Positions 1-13,887 of a stretch of 64,000 bases of DNA are shown here, one piece after another. The first letter of the stretch is position 1; each line of letters begins with the position of its first letter. Location of the stretch: the NCBI GenBank assembly GCA_038373865.1, contig JAXGGA010002893.1:26001-90000 (forward strand), written 5' to 3'. The translations under genes and the position numbers were made by a program. Under the pieces are notes generated by a model that made no database searches, had not been told where the DNA came from, and saw only the letters and a program-made list of their open reading frames with translations. The DNA comes from Uloborus plumipes (taxonomy: Eukaryota; Arthropoda; Arachnida; Araneae; Uloboridae).

Positions 1-2424
1 CTGATTACAAACAGGTATATATGAAAATCCTCAATATAAACAAAAGCTATATTTTTTCTTTTAACGTATGTATTTAAATGTGCAAGTAACACTAGTCATT
101 ATCAGCAATTTATAATAACAAAACGTATAATGTGTTACGAAGAAGTGATCCAACTAACTAAAACTGACCATATTTTGAGGAAAGATGGAATAAGGACGTA
201 ACACTGTCTCTCCAAATGGCTCATTCATAAGTAACAAAATGAAACAATTAAGATGTATATCTATTGACAAAGTGTAGGTCCATCACAACGAAATTCTCCG
301 GAAGAGAAAGGAAGCAAAGTCTTTCGAAAAATAACAAAACCACGCCCACATACGTGCGGATGCATTATTTCTTCTTAAATTCAGTGAGCAAAATTGATCC
401 ATACTAACCCCCCCCCTCCCATATCCATGTCCTGGATGAGTGCAACGGTGCAAAAACTGTCTAAAAAGGTAAGGAATAGGTATCTTGTAGTCAAAATAGA
501 GTATGAATTTCATTAAAGTTTTGTGTGAATAAACCTATCAAATTCATATAATTTAAAGCAGTCAATGTCTGCCTTTTTTCATGGCTTTATATCCGTATAT
601 GTTTAAATTATTGCTGAACAAATGTAAAGCTCTTCTACTTTTTTTCAAATTAAAAAAAAAAAGTAGTTTCTAAAAATTACAAAATGTTGTAAAGAAGACA
701 ACGGGCATTTTTTAAAAATATTATTTGCTGGTCTTTGGAAGATTTTCCATCTGTACAGTAGTTTTCTGTATCATAAATGTTCATCTTCTTTAAAAAAAAT
801 CATATTTGATCTACAAATTTTTAAAACATTTAATAAGTTAAAGGATTGATAGAGACCCATATTTAAAGGAGCAACGCAATAACACACATTTATATAACAA
901 AATCTCTGTGATAATTTCAGTTTTACATTCTGAAAAGTGCAATGAATTTGCAAAGTAATACTGCGAATTGTAAACTCTTATTTTATAGAATGCTTTTAAA
1001 TGTAACAATGCTATAAAAAAGTCTTTTTACAGTTTTAGAAAAAACCCTCTTATTTAGTTTTTATCTCTAAACATTTTTCGAGGAATATTTGTCATTATTG
1101 TTTTTCGCTAAATTAATTATCATATGTGTTACTCTTTTCGGCAGCTTCACTTGGTGATTAGCAAAATGAGCTGTAAACTCAATAGTGATTATGATTAAAT
1201 TTACGAGAAACTGAATGCATTTAAAACAACATATTAACTTAAAACCACTCTAAATTAAGTAAACGACTATTTATGCCTTTTCATAAATTTATTATTCTTT
1301 AGAAATACCTGGGCTTTTTATCATTAGCGTTGAAAAACACCACGCCAGGATAAAGGTAACATGATGTTAAAACAAAATAAGAAAAGCCCATTTCTACCCA
1401 CGAAGACTATAAAAATCTTGGTTTGCAGCGTAAATAACAATAAAACCAGACTGAGAACATGCTGATATTGAAAAGTAGCTTACAGAGACTATTTAATTAT
1501 GCATAAAAGTAGATCAATGTACAAAATATATTATCAGAAGATACAATAATGTCAGCTTCTTAACCGATGTTTACGAGGCTACCTTTAGAATATTTGATAA
1601 GATTATTTCAGTCAATGCCATTCTGAGCTTGTGCAGAGTAGTTTGCGGAAATATTTTATTATTAGAAGTGTAAAATGCTCAGCAGAATAAATTTGACTTC
1701 CCGCGGAAAGAATCATTAAAAATTTAATTGAATTTTGTTTAAAGATATGAATATTTTAAATTGTATGTGCATTTTTCGGAAGCATTAAAAATGAATTAAG
1801 TTCCGCTATGTTTTATAAAATCAAGGTTTGTGTTTAATGTGGCAGAAAAATTGGGAGATAATATAAATTATGTACTTGTACTAATATTTAATGCCAATGC
1901 TTTTCCATATTGTATTCTTTTTTAAAGATATCTGATTTAGGAATTTCTCCTTAAAACCATGCTTTGTAAATAATAAATATACAAATAAAAAATGTGCTCA
2001 GCAAAATATATGTGCATAAAAACGTATTCTACTAATGAATTATTTAATCTTTCTTGTTCAAAAGACCCAACGATGTTTTTTTTTCTTTGTCTTAATTTAT
2101 AATACTCAATTAATGTAGTAATAATTCATGTGTCACTAAATAATGGCATTTCATTGGCAAAATTTGTTTTTAAATTGCTTTCGATAAATAGTTATTAATA
2201 AATAATGAAGTTAATAATTAAATTTATTGGGTAAAAAAACGTATTGGCTAAGTTTGCGCAGAGCACATGTAGCATGTATGATAAATACATATGGCAGAGA
2301 AAAATATATATAATTTAATTACAGTATCTAATCCATGTGTAATTGTATTATATATCATGGTACAGACAAGATCTGAATAAATAAATGGGAAAGAAAAAAT
2401 ATTTATTACATTTTGTAATTTTCT
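1..2424. other. AT-rich intergenic DNA, no gene seen
   Basis: No convincing coding region is seen on either strand. Open frames are short and built from AT-rich codons. The stretch contains A/T homopolymers and a C-run near 410-417. No repeat ends were recognised. Confidence 0.5.
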
Positions 2425-2430
2425 ATGCCT

Positions 2431-2710
2431 TCTCTAGTGGTCAGAGAAGTCTGACCGGAATAGGAAGGCCCCGTGTTCAAATCGCGGTTCGGGTATGGGT
2501 ATACTTTTTCTCTGTCTTCTGTCCTTGTCCTATTTTGTGTGAACATGTGTGTTGCGAATGGCTGCCTGCCCTTAAACGAGGCTTATGACAATTGTGTTAA
2601 GCTAAATTGGACTTTCACCTTGATATTGCTCATGAAAACGGAAGCCGTACCTATTCCACCTTAAATCGGGTAAATGTGTCAACTCGTGCTCGGGCATCCG
2701 AGTGGTATAA
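2431..2710 (+). repeat. tRNA-derived SINE
   Basis: The head resembles a tRNA gene with RNA polymerase III internal promoter boxes. An A-box-like segment (TCTAGTGGTCAGAGAAG) starts near 2433, and a B-box (GTGTTCAAATC) lies at 2473-2483. The spacing and the GGTTCGGG that follows fit a degenerate T-arm. The sequence does not close into a full cloverleaf and runs on into about 230 bp of unrelated body, so it is read as a SINE and not a functional tRNA. The 3' limit is uncertain. Confidence 0.5.
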
Positions 2711-2734
2711 TTAACAACAAAAATTTCCATAATA

Positions 2735-5384
2735 TTTAATGCAGATGAACATGAAAAAAAAGTACTTTATTCAAATCTTACGGGGACACAATAGAAAATA
2801 CGTGTTTGATTTTTTATTTATAATGTAGATATTTATAGTGAAAAGAAGAAAAAAAGTTTTGGTTGGTTTCATCAAGAGGAGTGGACATCGCAATGAATAC
2901 TAGCCGCACCTACATTCATTTGTAAATTACAAGAGGTCCTTAGATGTTTTAGGAGAGGAAATGACAAGGGGAGAAAATAGCACCAAAAAGTGCCAGCTGA
3001 AGTAAAATCAGAGATTTCTTTGAAGAAAATACAATAAACTGGTGCAATTTTGGTCTCTTTCCGGGTAACATTAGTTCAAAAAGCAAAAAGTCTGTAAATT
3101 CTACCAGGAATGGTTAAGTTAAGCCAGTGCTGCCTGGACTAGGCAGAAGAAACGAAGTGATAATCGCGCTTTATATCTAAGATAATATAAACAATATTAT
3201 TTTGTTTGTTGGGCCAATGTTACCTTTTAAAACTAAACTTTCATCAGTTAACTGTGGTACGAAAAATGACATGAAATTAATAGATTGTCAATAATTTTAT
3301 TTTTACCTGTAAGTCATTAATATTCTTATTAATTTTTAGAAGAAAGTTTTGGAAAGTATTAATACGTTTCCAGGTGTGCTGACTTCATTTTTATCATATT
3401 AAAAAAACACGTGTACAGTACAATCCCATGTGAATTGGTTTCCAACAGCTTTTGGCGCCAATTGCTCCGAGAAAGCGGGGTAAAGCAAGAAATGATTTCT
3501 CCGGTGTGCGTGACTGCTGTATGTTGGACGGAGTCTGCTATAAGATTGTCCACGGGATTGTCCCTCAGAGGACATAAATGCTGATTTGACTAAGTGCCAA
3601 TAGCTTAAAGAAGGTACAGTAACGATTTTTCTAATTAAGTGGAACGACGTTATCTCAAAAAGTAAAGCAAGGTCTCAGAAAGACTTTTAATCTATGGGTA
3701 TACCTAGATTGAAACAAAAGTGCTGAACCTGGCATGATTCACTTTTGCGACAATCGCTCCAAGGGGGCTGACATCAGTAACGGCTAAAAGTTAAGGATCG
3801 AACAAGGTGTCAAAAAAGTTTTAAAAAGTTTCCGTTTAGCTGTGTGTCATCTTTGTGCAAGTTTAATTAGTGAGATTAAAAAAAAGAAACGAATTTATTT
3901 TACATGCGGAGAAATCTCCGTGTTTTAAAATTAACAAATATAATACTCCCAAATATCTTAGACAAGGCTTTTGGTTCTCCATTTGTAAATAACAAATTTT
4001 GTAGTAGCGATTAAATGGCAGAGATAAGTAAAATATGGAACATATTTCCATGACTTCCCCAACGTTTTAAGTTATGATATCTACCTGAAATTTCATGAAA
4101 TTAACTATTATTTTAATAATCATAATTTTAAAAAAGCGTACATGAACTGGTGCCTTTTCTTTTAATTTTCAGTATTTTAATCACGAATTCTTTGGTATAA
4201 AGCAGAAAGTAACAGTTGCAGTCCATGGATGAAAATGATCGAGTTACTTATGATGAAATTTATGTGTACACTCAATTTATTCTTTTTTATATTAATTTAT
4301 AACTAATATGGCTAATTATATTACAAAGCAACAATATTTTTTTCGAATATTGTTAGTAAAAATCTTAAGCGTAAATATAGGAAATAGAAAAATTAAAATA
4401 AGCCTAAGTTTTGCAAATCCCACTTTTTTGAGAATGTTTTTTTTCAATTCTAATTGTTAGTTCAATGTAATACACATGTTCAGTTTAAGAGATTTTCTCA
4501 TGTACTTTAAAGCAATAAGGGTTACTGACTAGGCTTTGCACGAAATGTATTTAAAGCTACATGAGTTGCGCAAAAATTGCGTAATCAAAATAAAATTGAG
4601 AAAAAGCACTTACTACGATAATGGTTTTCATTTACATTTTTACATTACGAACATTTAAATTACAAAAGCATAGGCACAAAAATTAATTATCTGAATACAG
4701 CTGGGATTTTATGCGCCAGGGACGTATTATTTTCAAAAAAGCTTACGCTGTAGAGAATACTCATTACAAATGACTTATCTCTCGTTTTTTAGTTTAGCGT
4801 AAGGAAGAAAAAAAATTGAAAGGAAGAAAAATGATGAGGGATAAAAAAATAAAATAAGAAAATTCAATTATGTAAAACCAAATTATTTGTTAGCCTGAAC
4901 GCATGTTTAACTAAATAAAACTGCATTGTAGTTCAAGTTGCTCCAGATGCATTTCAAATTTATTGTTTTAAAAAGTGATGAATATAGAGAATGCAAGTAT
5001 ACAAATTAATCTCATAGCTGTTGATATTGTGATCTTTTCTTTCAACTAAACAAGAGCTTTTTTTCCATAAAATGTTCATTATTTCATCATTTAACTGTTT
5101 AATTTGTTAAAAGTAATAACGATCCTTTTTTAAAAGTAAATCTTATTCTTATCATTATAAAATGGGCGAGTATTTTCCTGTAGAAGATACAGTTCTTAAA
5201 TAGTTATAGTGTTTTAAAAATGTTTTTTCCCATGAAGTCCTTGACAACTTTTAAAACTTTTTAGGTGTATTAATTAACGAAAAGGTTAAATTCAAGCTTT
5301 AAAAACAAAAAGATTTTACCAATGGCTTGATAAAACTACTTAATCTTATAAAAAGCAGTGTCTGTTTGAGAAAGCTAAATATAT
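2735..5384. other. Intergenic DNA, no gene seen
   Basis: AT-rich sequence. A somewhat less AT-rich patch lies at about 3420-3800, with a 64-codon open frame on the minus strand (3359-3553) that has no recognisable motif. No splice-bounded coding segment or known element was identified. Confidence 0.45.
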
Positions 5385-5388
5385 TTAA

Positions 5389-5554
5389 CCCATTAAACGC
5401 CGCTATATGAACCATATTAAAAATATCTTAATTTTTGTATGTTTTGAGGTTCAATACACATCGACAACCATATGTAACTTCAATTTTTCAAAAATATTTA
5501 TTTAGTCATGAGATATGGTATGGTCCCAAAATGGGAGACTTGGCGTTTAATGGG
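5389..5554. mobile_element. TTAA-target MITE (piggyBac-like)
   Basis: The 13-bp terminal inverted repeats read CCCATTAAACGCC (5389-5401) and GGCGTTTAATGGG (5542-5554). TTAA lies immediately outside the left end. The right flank reads GATAA, so the second TTAA is lost or mutated. TTAA targets and CCC...GGG ends are typical of piggyBac-type elements. No coding capacity. The end next to GGGAGACTTGGCG is shared with the copies at 7260 and 58075. Confidence 0.55.
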
Positions 5555-5564
5555 GATAACATAA

Positions 5565-6879
5565 TTATATTTTCTTCAATAGTGATGATCGAATAAAATT
5601 GGCTAAAACTGGTTAGAAAACATAAAAACTAGTTTTGTGCAGTTAGCAAAGTTAACTATTAATACCTCACTTTTTTATTATCAAGTTGATATCTTATTTA
5701 ATCCATATAAAAACTTTGAAGTAAAAAACATGTAAGTTTTTGCATATTCTAAGCATCACTTTTTTTCATGAAACGGAAATTGTTCCTGATAATTTTTAAC
5801 TTTTTAACCTGAAGCCTTAATATTTTCATGTACCACAATGAAGAAATAAAAACTTCAAATTAACCCTGCCGGGAATCAAGTAAATGTAGTCTGTAAATGA
5901 AAATGACTGTAACCCTAGACAAGTATAAAACAAAACTAAGAAATTTTTGAGCAGCACAACTTTATATTACTTTCCTCATAGGCGAGGTTCATTGATTTAT
6001 TTTTTCTGCTGTGTACCTATTGTATACTTCGCAGCATGTTGGATAACATGTTTCATAATTTACAATATCAGAATGTTTTTTAGACAAAAAAATCTGTTTT
6101 TTTGTTGAAGTAGAGGTATAAGTAACGATTTCAGTTTCTCCAATTTCGTATCAAAACCTGCAATAATTCCTAAAAATGCAACTTGAGATTTTTTATCCAA
6201 TTATATTTATGATCTAAGCAATAGCTATGACGACTTTCCTTCTCAATTATCTGATCAGAGTATAGTAGGGGCGACCAAGTGGTACTGCACTCATTTTCTG
6301 GTACTGCGCTACAATTTGTTGTCTCTGGCTTGTCTAAAGCTTGCTGCAAAGTCAAGAAATTTAACACTATTTTTGATGTTAGGAAATTTAAAAAAAATGT
6401 ATTTTTGAAATTGAACTTCCCTTACTAAACCTGAATGTCACTTACCAAGAATTTAGGAGGAAGGCCTCACCCCCTCTTCTTAGGGGTGCCCACGAAGGAC
6501 GGGAAAGGAGTTTGATGTCTCAGACTGTGCCAATGAATTTTTAAGGGGGAGGGAGGGGGCGGTTCGAATGGATCAGATGTCATTATAGGGAAGAATCCTT
6601 CTTTAGAGAGTTGACCCATTGTCCTTGGGGATGACTGACCATTGCTTATCCAGAACATTGTACAGAATGAGTGGAATACCACCTTTTCTGAGAAAAACGC
6701 GTGCATTTAAACAACAAAAGAGAGCCTGGAAATATCTCTTCATGACAAAAGAGAGCTTACTATGTTCAAATACAAAGGGGGTGACCTTCAACAGCAAATG
6801 AAACGAGCAGTGAGTTTATTCATGCAAAGTGAGCGAGATTTTAATTCTGCTTTCTTGAGATTTGTTATTCTAGTCAGAA
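5565..6879. other. Intergenic DNA with a GC-richer patch
   Basis: Mostly AT-rich. A GC-richer block at about 6450-6790 has overlapping short open frames on both strands. It resembles an old repeat more than an exon, and no family was recognised. Confidence 0.4.
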
Positions 6880-7260
6880 CCCGCCAAGTGTCCCATTTTG
6901 GGACCTTCGTAAATAAACAGCTATAAAACCCTTTAAAATTATTTTTCTTGATCCCTGCTTATTAGGACTTGAAAAGAGATCTCTTGTGATTTATTTTCAA
7001 TGTTTTTAAACGCCTGCATTAGATTTAGTTATTTTTAAGGATTTTTTTTCCTTATAAAGTAAAAATCAGAATTTTCTCCTAAATTAACTATTTTTAAAAA
7101 AATAGAAATTAAGTTTCAATTTTTTTGAAAAAAATACCAATCAAGTTAGGCACTTTGTTGTTTAATAACAAACACTTTCAAGAAATATATCTCAAGTACT
7201 TGCGAAGGAAAAAAATCTTTACCTAAGGTTCCCAAAAAGGGAGACTTGGCGCTTAATGGG
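6880..7260. mobile_element. TTAA-target MITE, diverged relative of the 5.4-kb copy
   Basis: The right end is GGGAGACTTGGCGCTTAATGGG followed directly by TTAA (7261-7264). The left end at 6882-6904 (CGCCAAGTGTCCCATTTTGG) is the inverted counterpart but has lost the outermost bases and its TTAA. The interior is AT-rich and non-coding. Confidence 0.5.
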
Positions 7261-7264
7261 TTAA

Positions 7265-7914
7265 AACAGAATTTATTTTATATTTAACTAATACATTTAA
7301 ATCTTAAGGACTTGCATGCGATGTTTGACCAAATTACTTTGTTAAATTCATTATAGTGTGTTGTACGGTTTATGAGATAGATTTTATTATCAATGATTCT
7401 TTTTTGGAATCATAAAGAATAGAAGATTACGAATTAAGAAACATTTGTAAAAAATAATGAATTGTGCTACTCTTCCTATACAATTCTTGTTTCCTAAGTA
7501 GCCAAAATTTTTTGCTTAGTTCTAATAAGCAAATTTTATTGGTCGCACGAAAAAAAGAAAAAAAAAAGAAAAGAAAAAAATCTTTAATTTGTTAATGAAT
7601 ACGTCTTGAAGTTTTAGTATTTTAAAAAGTTTGATGTTTTTCTCTGAAAACAACGCTTAAAGAGCACATGATGGTTATCAAAGCAATGCAGTTGATCAAA
7701 GCCACATAATAGACAAACAAAAAATAAATTTGAGGCTTTTAAAATTATTTTTATCATACAATAGTGATGAGATTGTCCCGATAATACTGCAAATTATACG
7801 GAATATGTCAAACTTTATTTTACGCAAGAAATAGAAAAATCAATGAGTTTATTGTTTTGTTTTTTTCTGTTTGTTAAGCACCACAGACTAAAAACATTTC
7901 ACCGAAAGTATAAG
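7265..7914. other. Intergenic DNA, no gene seen
   Basis: AT-rich sequence with an A/G-rich run at about 7550-7580. Nothing else was recognised. Confidence 0.45.
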
Positions 7915-9514
7915 GGTGAATATCAGGAAAAGTGCCAATTTGACCATGGAAATTTTCAATTATTAAAGATACTCAGAAAATAAAATAAATAGGGTATTTC
8001 AAATACACGTTAGAAACATTTTTTTTTAAATAGGGGCATGGTCAAGGTGAACATTTACCCCCATTTTAGAGGGGGTTGTCTTTGAGCGTTACCGACATGA
8101 TGAGAATGCTACCGATCTGACAAATATTACAGATTTCACACAGTGTACAAAAGTAAACACAATCACTCACTACCTTTTATGTTCAAAAAGAAAATAATTA
8201 TTACTTAGAATATAATGATACTTACACAGCCTGAACGCTTTTTTGTTTCATAAAAAAAATTAGAGACTAATTAATAGTTAGTTAAAGTTTAAATTAGTGC
8301 AACAAAGTTTTTTTCAAACAGATAAGTAGGTTAATAGTTAAAAAATCAAAATAAAATAAAATTCTCAACACAATCTCAAAAAACGAAATTAATTCAAAAC
8401 AGAGTAGTGTGGGGGGGGGGGGGGATTTGTACTAAACTGTTCGTAAGTTTTCCATTTTAAAACAAATTTATATTTTTGGGTGCAGTAGTTACGAACGAAG
8501 GTCTGAATATTGATTTAAAAGAAAAGAGGGTGAAAAAAGGCAATAATTTTGTTTGAAAACTCAAATTTTGCGAAAAAATTAATGTTTTTGAAGCATTTAA
8601 AAAAACATAAATAAACTGCTTTCAATAATGGAAAATTTGGCAGGAAAAACGATGCACTTGAAATTATCTTTGTTCTTTAAAACTCAACTCATAACACGAA
8701 GAAAGAATTGCAAAAAAAACATCGGTAACGCACGCATCAGTTTCGTAACAAACATTTTATACTTCGGCGCTGCCGACATGACCGCTGCCGACATGACAAA
8801 TTTCCCGCAATATGATAGTTGAACATCCCTAATCAAAGATTCGAAAATAAAACGCCTTATTATGCCCATGACTTAAGGTTTCTTTTCCATTATGCAAAAA
8901 TAGATTCAAAAATCCATTTATTTTGTGACTTAATTTCCGCTGCCGACATGACACTTCATTTAGTAGAAACAGAAAAGTCAAGATTGAAAAAATCTTACCT
9001 GTAATTCAATGCAGTCGAAGTGAAAATTTTCTATCGGAATTGAAACATCACGTATTAGAGCTTCGCCCAGCGTAGTTTTTTGGCGCCAAAAATTGTTTTG
9101 TTTAGATATTATCATTCCGGAAGTTGGCTCATTCGTATGTTATGAAAACTTGTGACGAGCAGAAATTGCTTTTTTTCATCGATCTAAATTCATTTTATCT
9201 AAACACAAGAGTTAATCATCATAGATGAACATAAAACACGTTATTTCCTTTAGTATTTTTTCTGCTGGGATGTTTTATAAACCACTGGATTTTTTTGAAC
9301 TTTGCGATTGGAATGTGTGACGCGCTGCTGACATGACATTGAAGCAATAAAAATAGTTCTATTGTCACAAACTAAAGTAAAACCTGAAAATTTTGTCATG
9401 GATTGCATGTGTGACGCAGTTTACTGTATGAAAAAAGAAAAATTTTTGGTTTTATTTGGAAGTGCTTGAGAAATTCATTTGTGACTTAAATTAGCACTTT
9501 TCCTGATATTCACC
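7915..9514. mobile_element. Non-autonomous TIR element, 1600 bp, with repeated internal motif
   Basis: The termini are inverted repeats of about 27 bp with a single mismatch. The left end begins GGTGAATATCAGGAAAAGTG; the right end (9488-9514) is its complement ending ATATTCACC. The flanks are TATAAG and TATAAA, a possible short target duplication. Inside, GCTGCCGACATGAC recurs at about 8768 and 8782 (back to back), 8938 and 9325 (GCTGCTGACATGAC), with weaker relatives near 8088. Such motif clusters often act as transposase-binding sites. Only two overlapping short open frames are present (8628-9004), so no transposase is encoded. The superfamily was not identified. Confidence 0.6.
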
Positions 9515-10328
9515 TATAAATCCGAGTAGAATGTGAAGCGATGATTGGGAGAGTTATTGCAAATATTGGCAGTGTTAAAAACAACCATCATATTTGATAT
9601 TAGATTGCATAGAAATGTTGAGAAATATCACTAAACTCTGAAATTGGCCCCTTTTTTAGCACCAACTTTTAAAGCAATTACTAATCATTTTCGCAAAAAT
9701 AAGACATTCTATATGAAAAGTAAGATGTCATCACGAATGGTATATAAACTAATCGCAAGCATATTCTACAATTCCGGCGATTTTTCAATTTTAACGTAGA
9801 AATACGAATTATTTAAAAATAATATGTACACATTAAAGATAAAAGAAATTAAGGCAATATTGTTTGTAAATATAGAGAGGGGAAAAAAACGTAAAACATG
9901 TTTTTTTATTTTTTTCCAACGCTGCATTGGAGAAACCAGATTCACGTAGATTTCTCTACGGCGGTCCTAGACACATAATAGGTTTGTAAGTCGTGTAAGA
10001 GTTGTCATAGCTCAATCTACTCTTTTTATTAATTTACGATAAAACATCTCAAATTTTATTTTTACTCCGGTGCCATTAGTTAAAAATAAATAAATTAATA
10101 AGCTTCAGAAAATGCGTAAACAAACAATAAAATGTCCTCTTAATTTAAGAATTTTTATTAGAAAAAATCGTCTGGCAAAATTTTTTTTTAAAAAAGTAAC
10201 AAAAATAAATGAAATAAAACAAGATATTTATTAAGCAAAAAAAAAAAATTGTCTGAACATCAAAAGATCATCTAGAATCCGTGTCCTTCAAACAGTTTAT
10301 TCAAAATCATATTTATATGTATGGAAAA
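9515..10328. other. Intergenic DNA, no gene seen
   Basis: AT-rich sequence with several A-runs. A slightly less AT-rich stretch near 9920-10000 has no open frame of note. Confidence 0.45.
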
Positions 10329-10361
10329 TACACTGAAGTGACAAAAGTCATGGGATACCTC

Positions 10362-11408
10362 TTAATATCGTGTCGGCCCTCCTTTTGCCCGGCGAAGTGC
10401 AACAACTCGACGTGGCATGGACTCAACAAGTCGTTGGAAGTCTTCTGCAGGAATATTGAGCCATGCTGTCTCGATAGACGTCCATAATTGTGAAAGCGTT
10501 GATGGGGCAGGATTTTGGGCACGAACAGACCTCTCGATGGTGTCCCATAAATGCTCAATGGGATTCATGTCGGGCGATCTAGGTGGCCAAATCATTCGTT
10601 GGAATTGTCCAGAATTTTCTTCAAACCAATTGCAAACAGTTGTGGCCCGGTGACATGGCGCATTGTCATCCATAAAAATCCCATCGTTGTTTGGGTACAT
10701 GAAGTCCATGAATGGCTGCAAGTGATCTCCAAGTAGCTGCACATAAGCATTTCCAGTCAATGTTCGGTCCAGTCGCACTAGAGGACCAAGTCCATGCCAT
10801 GAAAAAACAGCCCACACCATTACGGAGCCACCACCAGCTTGAACAGTGCCTTGCTGACAGTTTGGGTCCATGGCTTCGTGGGGTCTGCGCCACACTCGAA
10901 CCCTACCATCGGCTCTTACCAGCTGAAATCGTGACTCATCGGACCAGGCCACGGTTTTCCATTCATCTAGGGACCAACCGATATGCTCACGTGCCCACGA
11001 GAGTCGCTGCAAGCGATGTCGTTCTGTCAGTAAAGGCACTCGAGTCGGTCTTCTGCTGGAATAGCCCAAGAAATCCAAATTTCTCCGCACAGTTCTAGCA
11101 GACACGTCCATTGTACGTCCCACATTGATTTCTACGGTGATTTGACGCAGTGTTGCTTGTCTGTTAGAATTTACGACTATTTGCAGACGTCGCCGGTCTC
11201 GATCTTTAAGTGCAGGCGGTCGACCACTGCGCTGTCCATGGTGGGATGTTATGCCTGAAATTTCATACTCTCGGCACACTCTTGACACAGTGGATCTGGG
11301 AATGTTGAATTCTCTAACGATTTCCGAAATGGCATGACCCATGCGTCTAGCTCCAACTAACATTCCGCGTTCAAAGTCTGTTAATTCACGTCGTGCGGTC
11401 ATCATCAC
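10362..11408 (-). CDS. Tc1-like transposase, DD36E (copy 1)
   Basis: This 348-residue protein should bind the element's TIRs and carry out cut-and-paste transposition in the nucleus. The N-terminal part (about 10-120) has two helix-turn-helix segments typical of the paired-like DNA-binding domain of Tc1 transposases, separated by a GRPR-like SGRPP motif near 61-65. The DDE domain shows D157 (WSDESRF), D248 (MDDNAPCH) and E285 (NPIEHLWD). There are 36 residues between the second D and the E, against 34 in classical Tc1, which matches the DD36E (Incomer) group. Compared with the other two copies it has I instead of R at 77 and C instead of R at 259. Neither change touches a catalytic residue, though C259 lies in the catalytic domain. 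The start is the first of three consecutive Met codons. Confidence 0.93.
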   Translation of the reverse strand: MMMTARRELTDFERGMLVGARRMGHAISEIVREFNIPRSTVSRVCREYEISGITSHHGQRSGRPPALKDRDRRRLQIVVNSNRQATLRQITVEINVGRTMDVSARTVRRNLDFLGYSSRRPTRVPLLTERHRLQRLSWAREHIGWSLDEWKTVAWSDESRFQLVRADGRVRVWRRPHEAMDPNCQQGTVQAGGGSVMVWAVFSWHGLGPLVRLDRTLTGNAYVQLLGDHLQPFMDFMYPNNDGIFMDDNAPCHRATTVCNWFEENSGQFQRMIWPPRSPDMNPIEHLWDTIERSVRAQNPAPSTLSQLWTSIETAWLNIPAEDFQRLVESMPRRVVALRRAKGGPTRY

Positions 11409-11469
11409 GTTAAAACCTCTTCACATGAATAACTTGAACAGAAATGAAAGCTCTGTAAAAGCACTGCGC

Positions 11470-11476
11470 ATTTATA
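11470..11476 (-). promoter_or_regulatory. TATA box of DD36E copy 1
   Basis: TATAAAT on the minus strand, about 62 bp upstream of the transposase ATG and inside the element. It is conserved at the same relative position in all three copies, so each carries its own promoter. Its function is inferred. Confidence 0.5.
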
Positions 11477-11634
11477 CCTGTTCTATGCGATGCTACTGCC
11501 ATCTGAAAATTTGCATATTGCTATCCCATGACTTTTGTCACTTCAGTGTATGATTTGGTTTGAAAAATGTATACATTTTCATCAAGAGCATTTTCAAACA
11601 AATTTTGTTCGCAGGAATTTCACCTGTCAGTTCA

Positions 11635-12025
11635 GTATCTACATAGGCCCTAAATTTTCCCGTATGCGCTTAAACTGCTCAAAATTGAACAAAAAACTGC
11701 TAAAATGCAAAAGTGAAATATGGGAATGAGGTTTCTTCACAGAGATATTTCGAATAAAAATAAGTTTGTTCAAATTGGACTGATCATTAAAAAGTTTATT
11801 ATTATTATTATTTTTTTTATTTTTTTGGAGTGAGAGGGAGACAGACAGACCGACAGACATACAATTTTCCCTCTCTTAAACCACTACTTTCCAAGTTCCA
11901 ATTTTTCGAAAATAATATAGGTCTTTGTTTCTTTTTGACATTAGACTACGATATTTTCAAGATGTATTTACCTACTTTTAATGTTTCTTTGTCTTTTTCG
12001 TTTACCTTAACGGGAAAGTAGGTGA
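11635..12025 (-). repeat. Single diverged unit of the 46-kb tandem repeat family
   Basis: Read on the minus strand, this contains a GTCTGTCGGTCTGTCTG tract, then AACTTTTTAATGATCAGTCC, AATTTGAACAAAC and CATTCCCATATT. These match in order the unit repeated at 46357-46930, and the CTACTTTCCCG-containing leader matches about 46130-46290. Short (TTA)n and T-runs interrupt it. Non-coding. Confidence 0.5.
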
Positions 12026-12322
12026 AAAACGAGGCACACGTAAAGTAGTTTACAAGTATTTTTTCACGAAATGTTAGATATCTACTTAAAAATCATTTTT
12101 CAGTTTTGATAGATAAACGCATACGCACATAATATATGAAAATATACCTAAATATATATCTAGTTCAAATAGCTTTGAATCATTTATAAATATCGTTTCT
12201 TCGTTTTGTTAGTTTTGTGCTTTTTAGTTGTTTTTTTTTTTTTTTTGTCTTTTTTGCAAATTATTACTATGATTTTACTGCACATGCATTTAAGCATACT
12301 GTAATTTAAACATATTGGAACT

Positions 12323-13872
<1,550 letters not shown>

Positions 13873-13876
13873 TTAT

Positions 13877-13887
13877 CCCCCCTTTCC
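13877..13887 (-). other. Polypurine tract of the Gypsy element
   Basis: On the minus strand GGAAAGGGGGG is followed by ATAA and then the 3' LTR (TGTTAAAACC). This is the expected place and composition for the plus-strand DNA synthesis primer. The 4-nt gap to the LTR is slightly larger than usual. Confidence 0.75.

Larger units (their letters stand above)
10331..11548 (-). mobile_element. Tc1/mariner DD36E element, copy 1 (intact)
   Basis: A complete 1218-bp element with perfect 27-bp terminal inverted repeats (10331-10357 and 11522-11548; outer sequence CACTGAAGTGACAAAAGTCA). It is flanked by TA dinucleotides on both sides (10329-10330, 11549-11550), the standard Tc1/mariner target duplication. 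It carries one uninterrupted transposase frame on the minus strand, whose stop lies 4 bp from the inner edge of the nearby TIR. Length and structure match the copies at 40946 and 55779 exactly. Confidence 0.93.

Noticed and set aside
2431..2505. Functional tRNA gene
   Set aside because: A and B box-like strings are present, but acceptor and anticodon arms do not pair and the sequence continues into a SINE-like body.
10712..11098. 128-aa antisense frame in the DD36E elements (also 41396-41782 and 56229-56615)
   Set aside because: It is conserved only because the transposase on the other strand is; it is a shadow frame with no independent motif.
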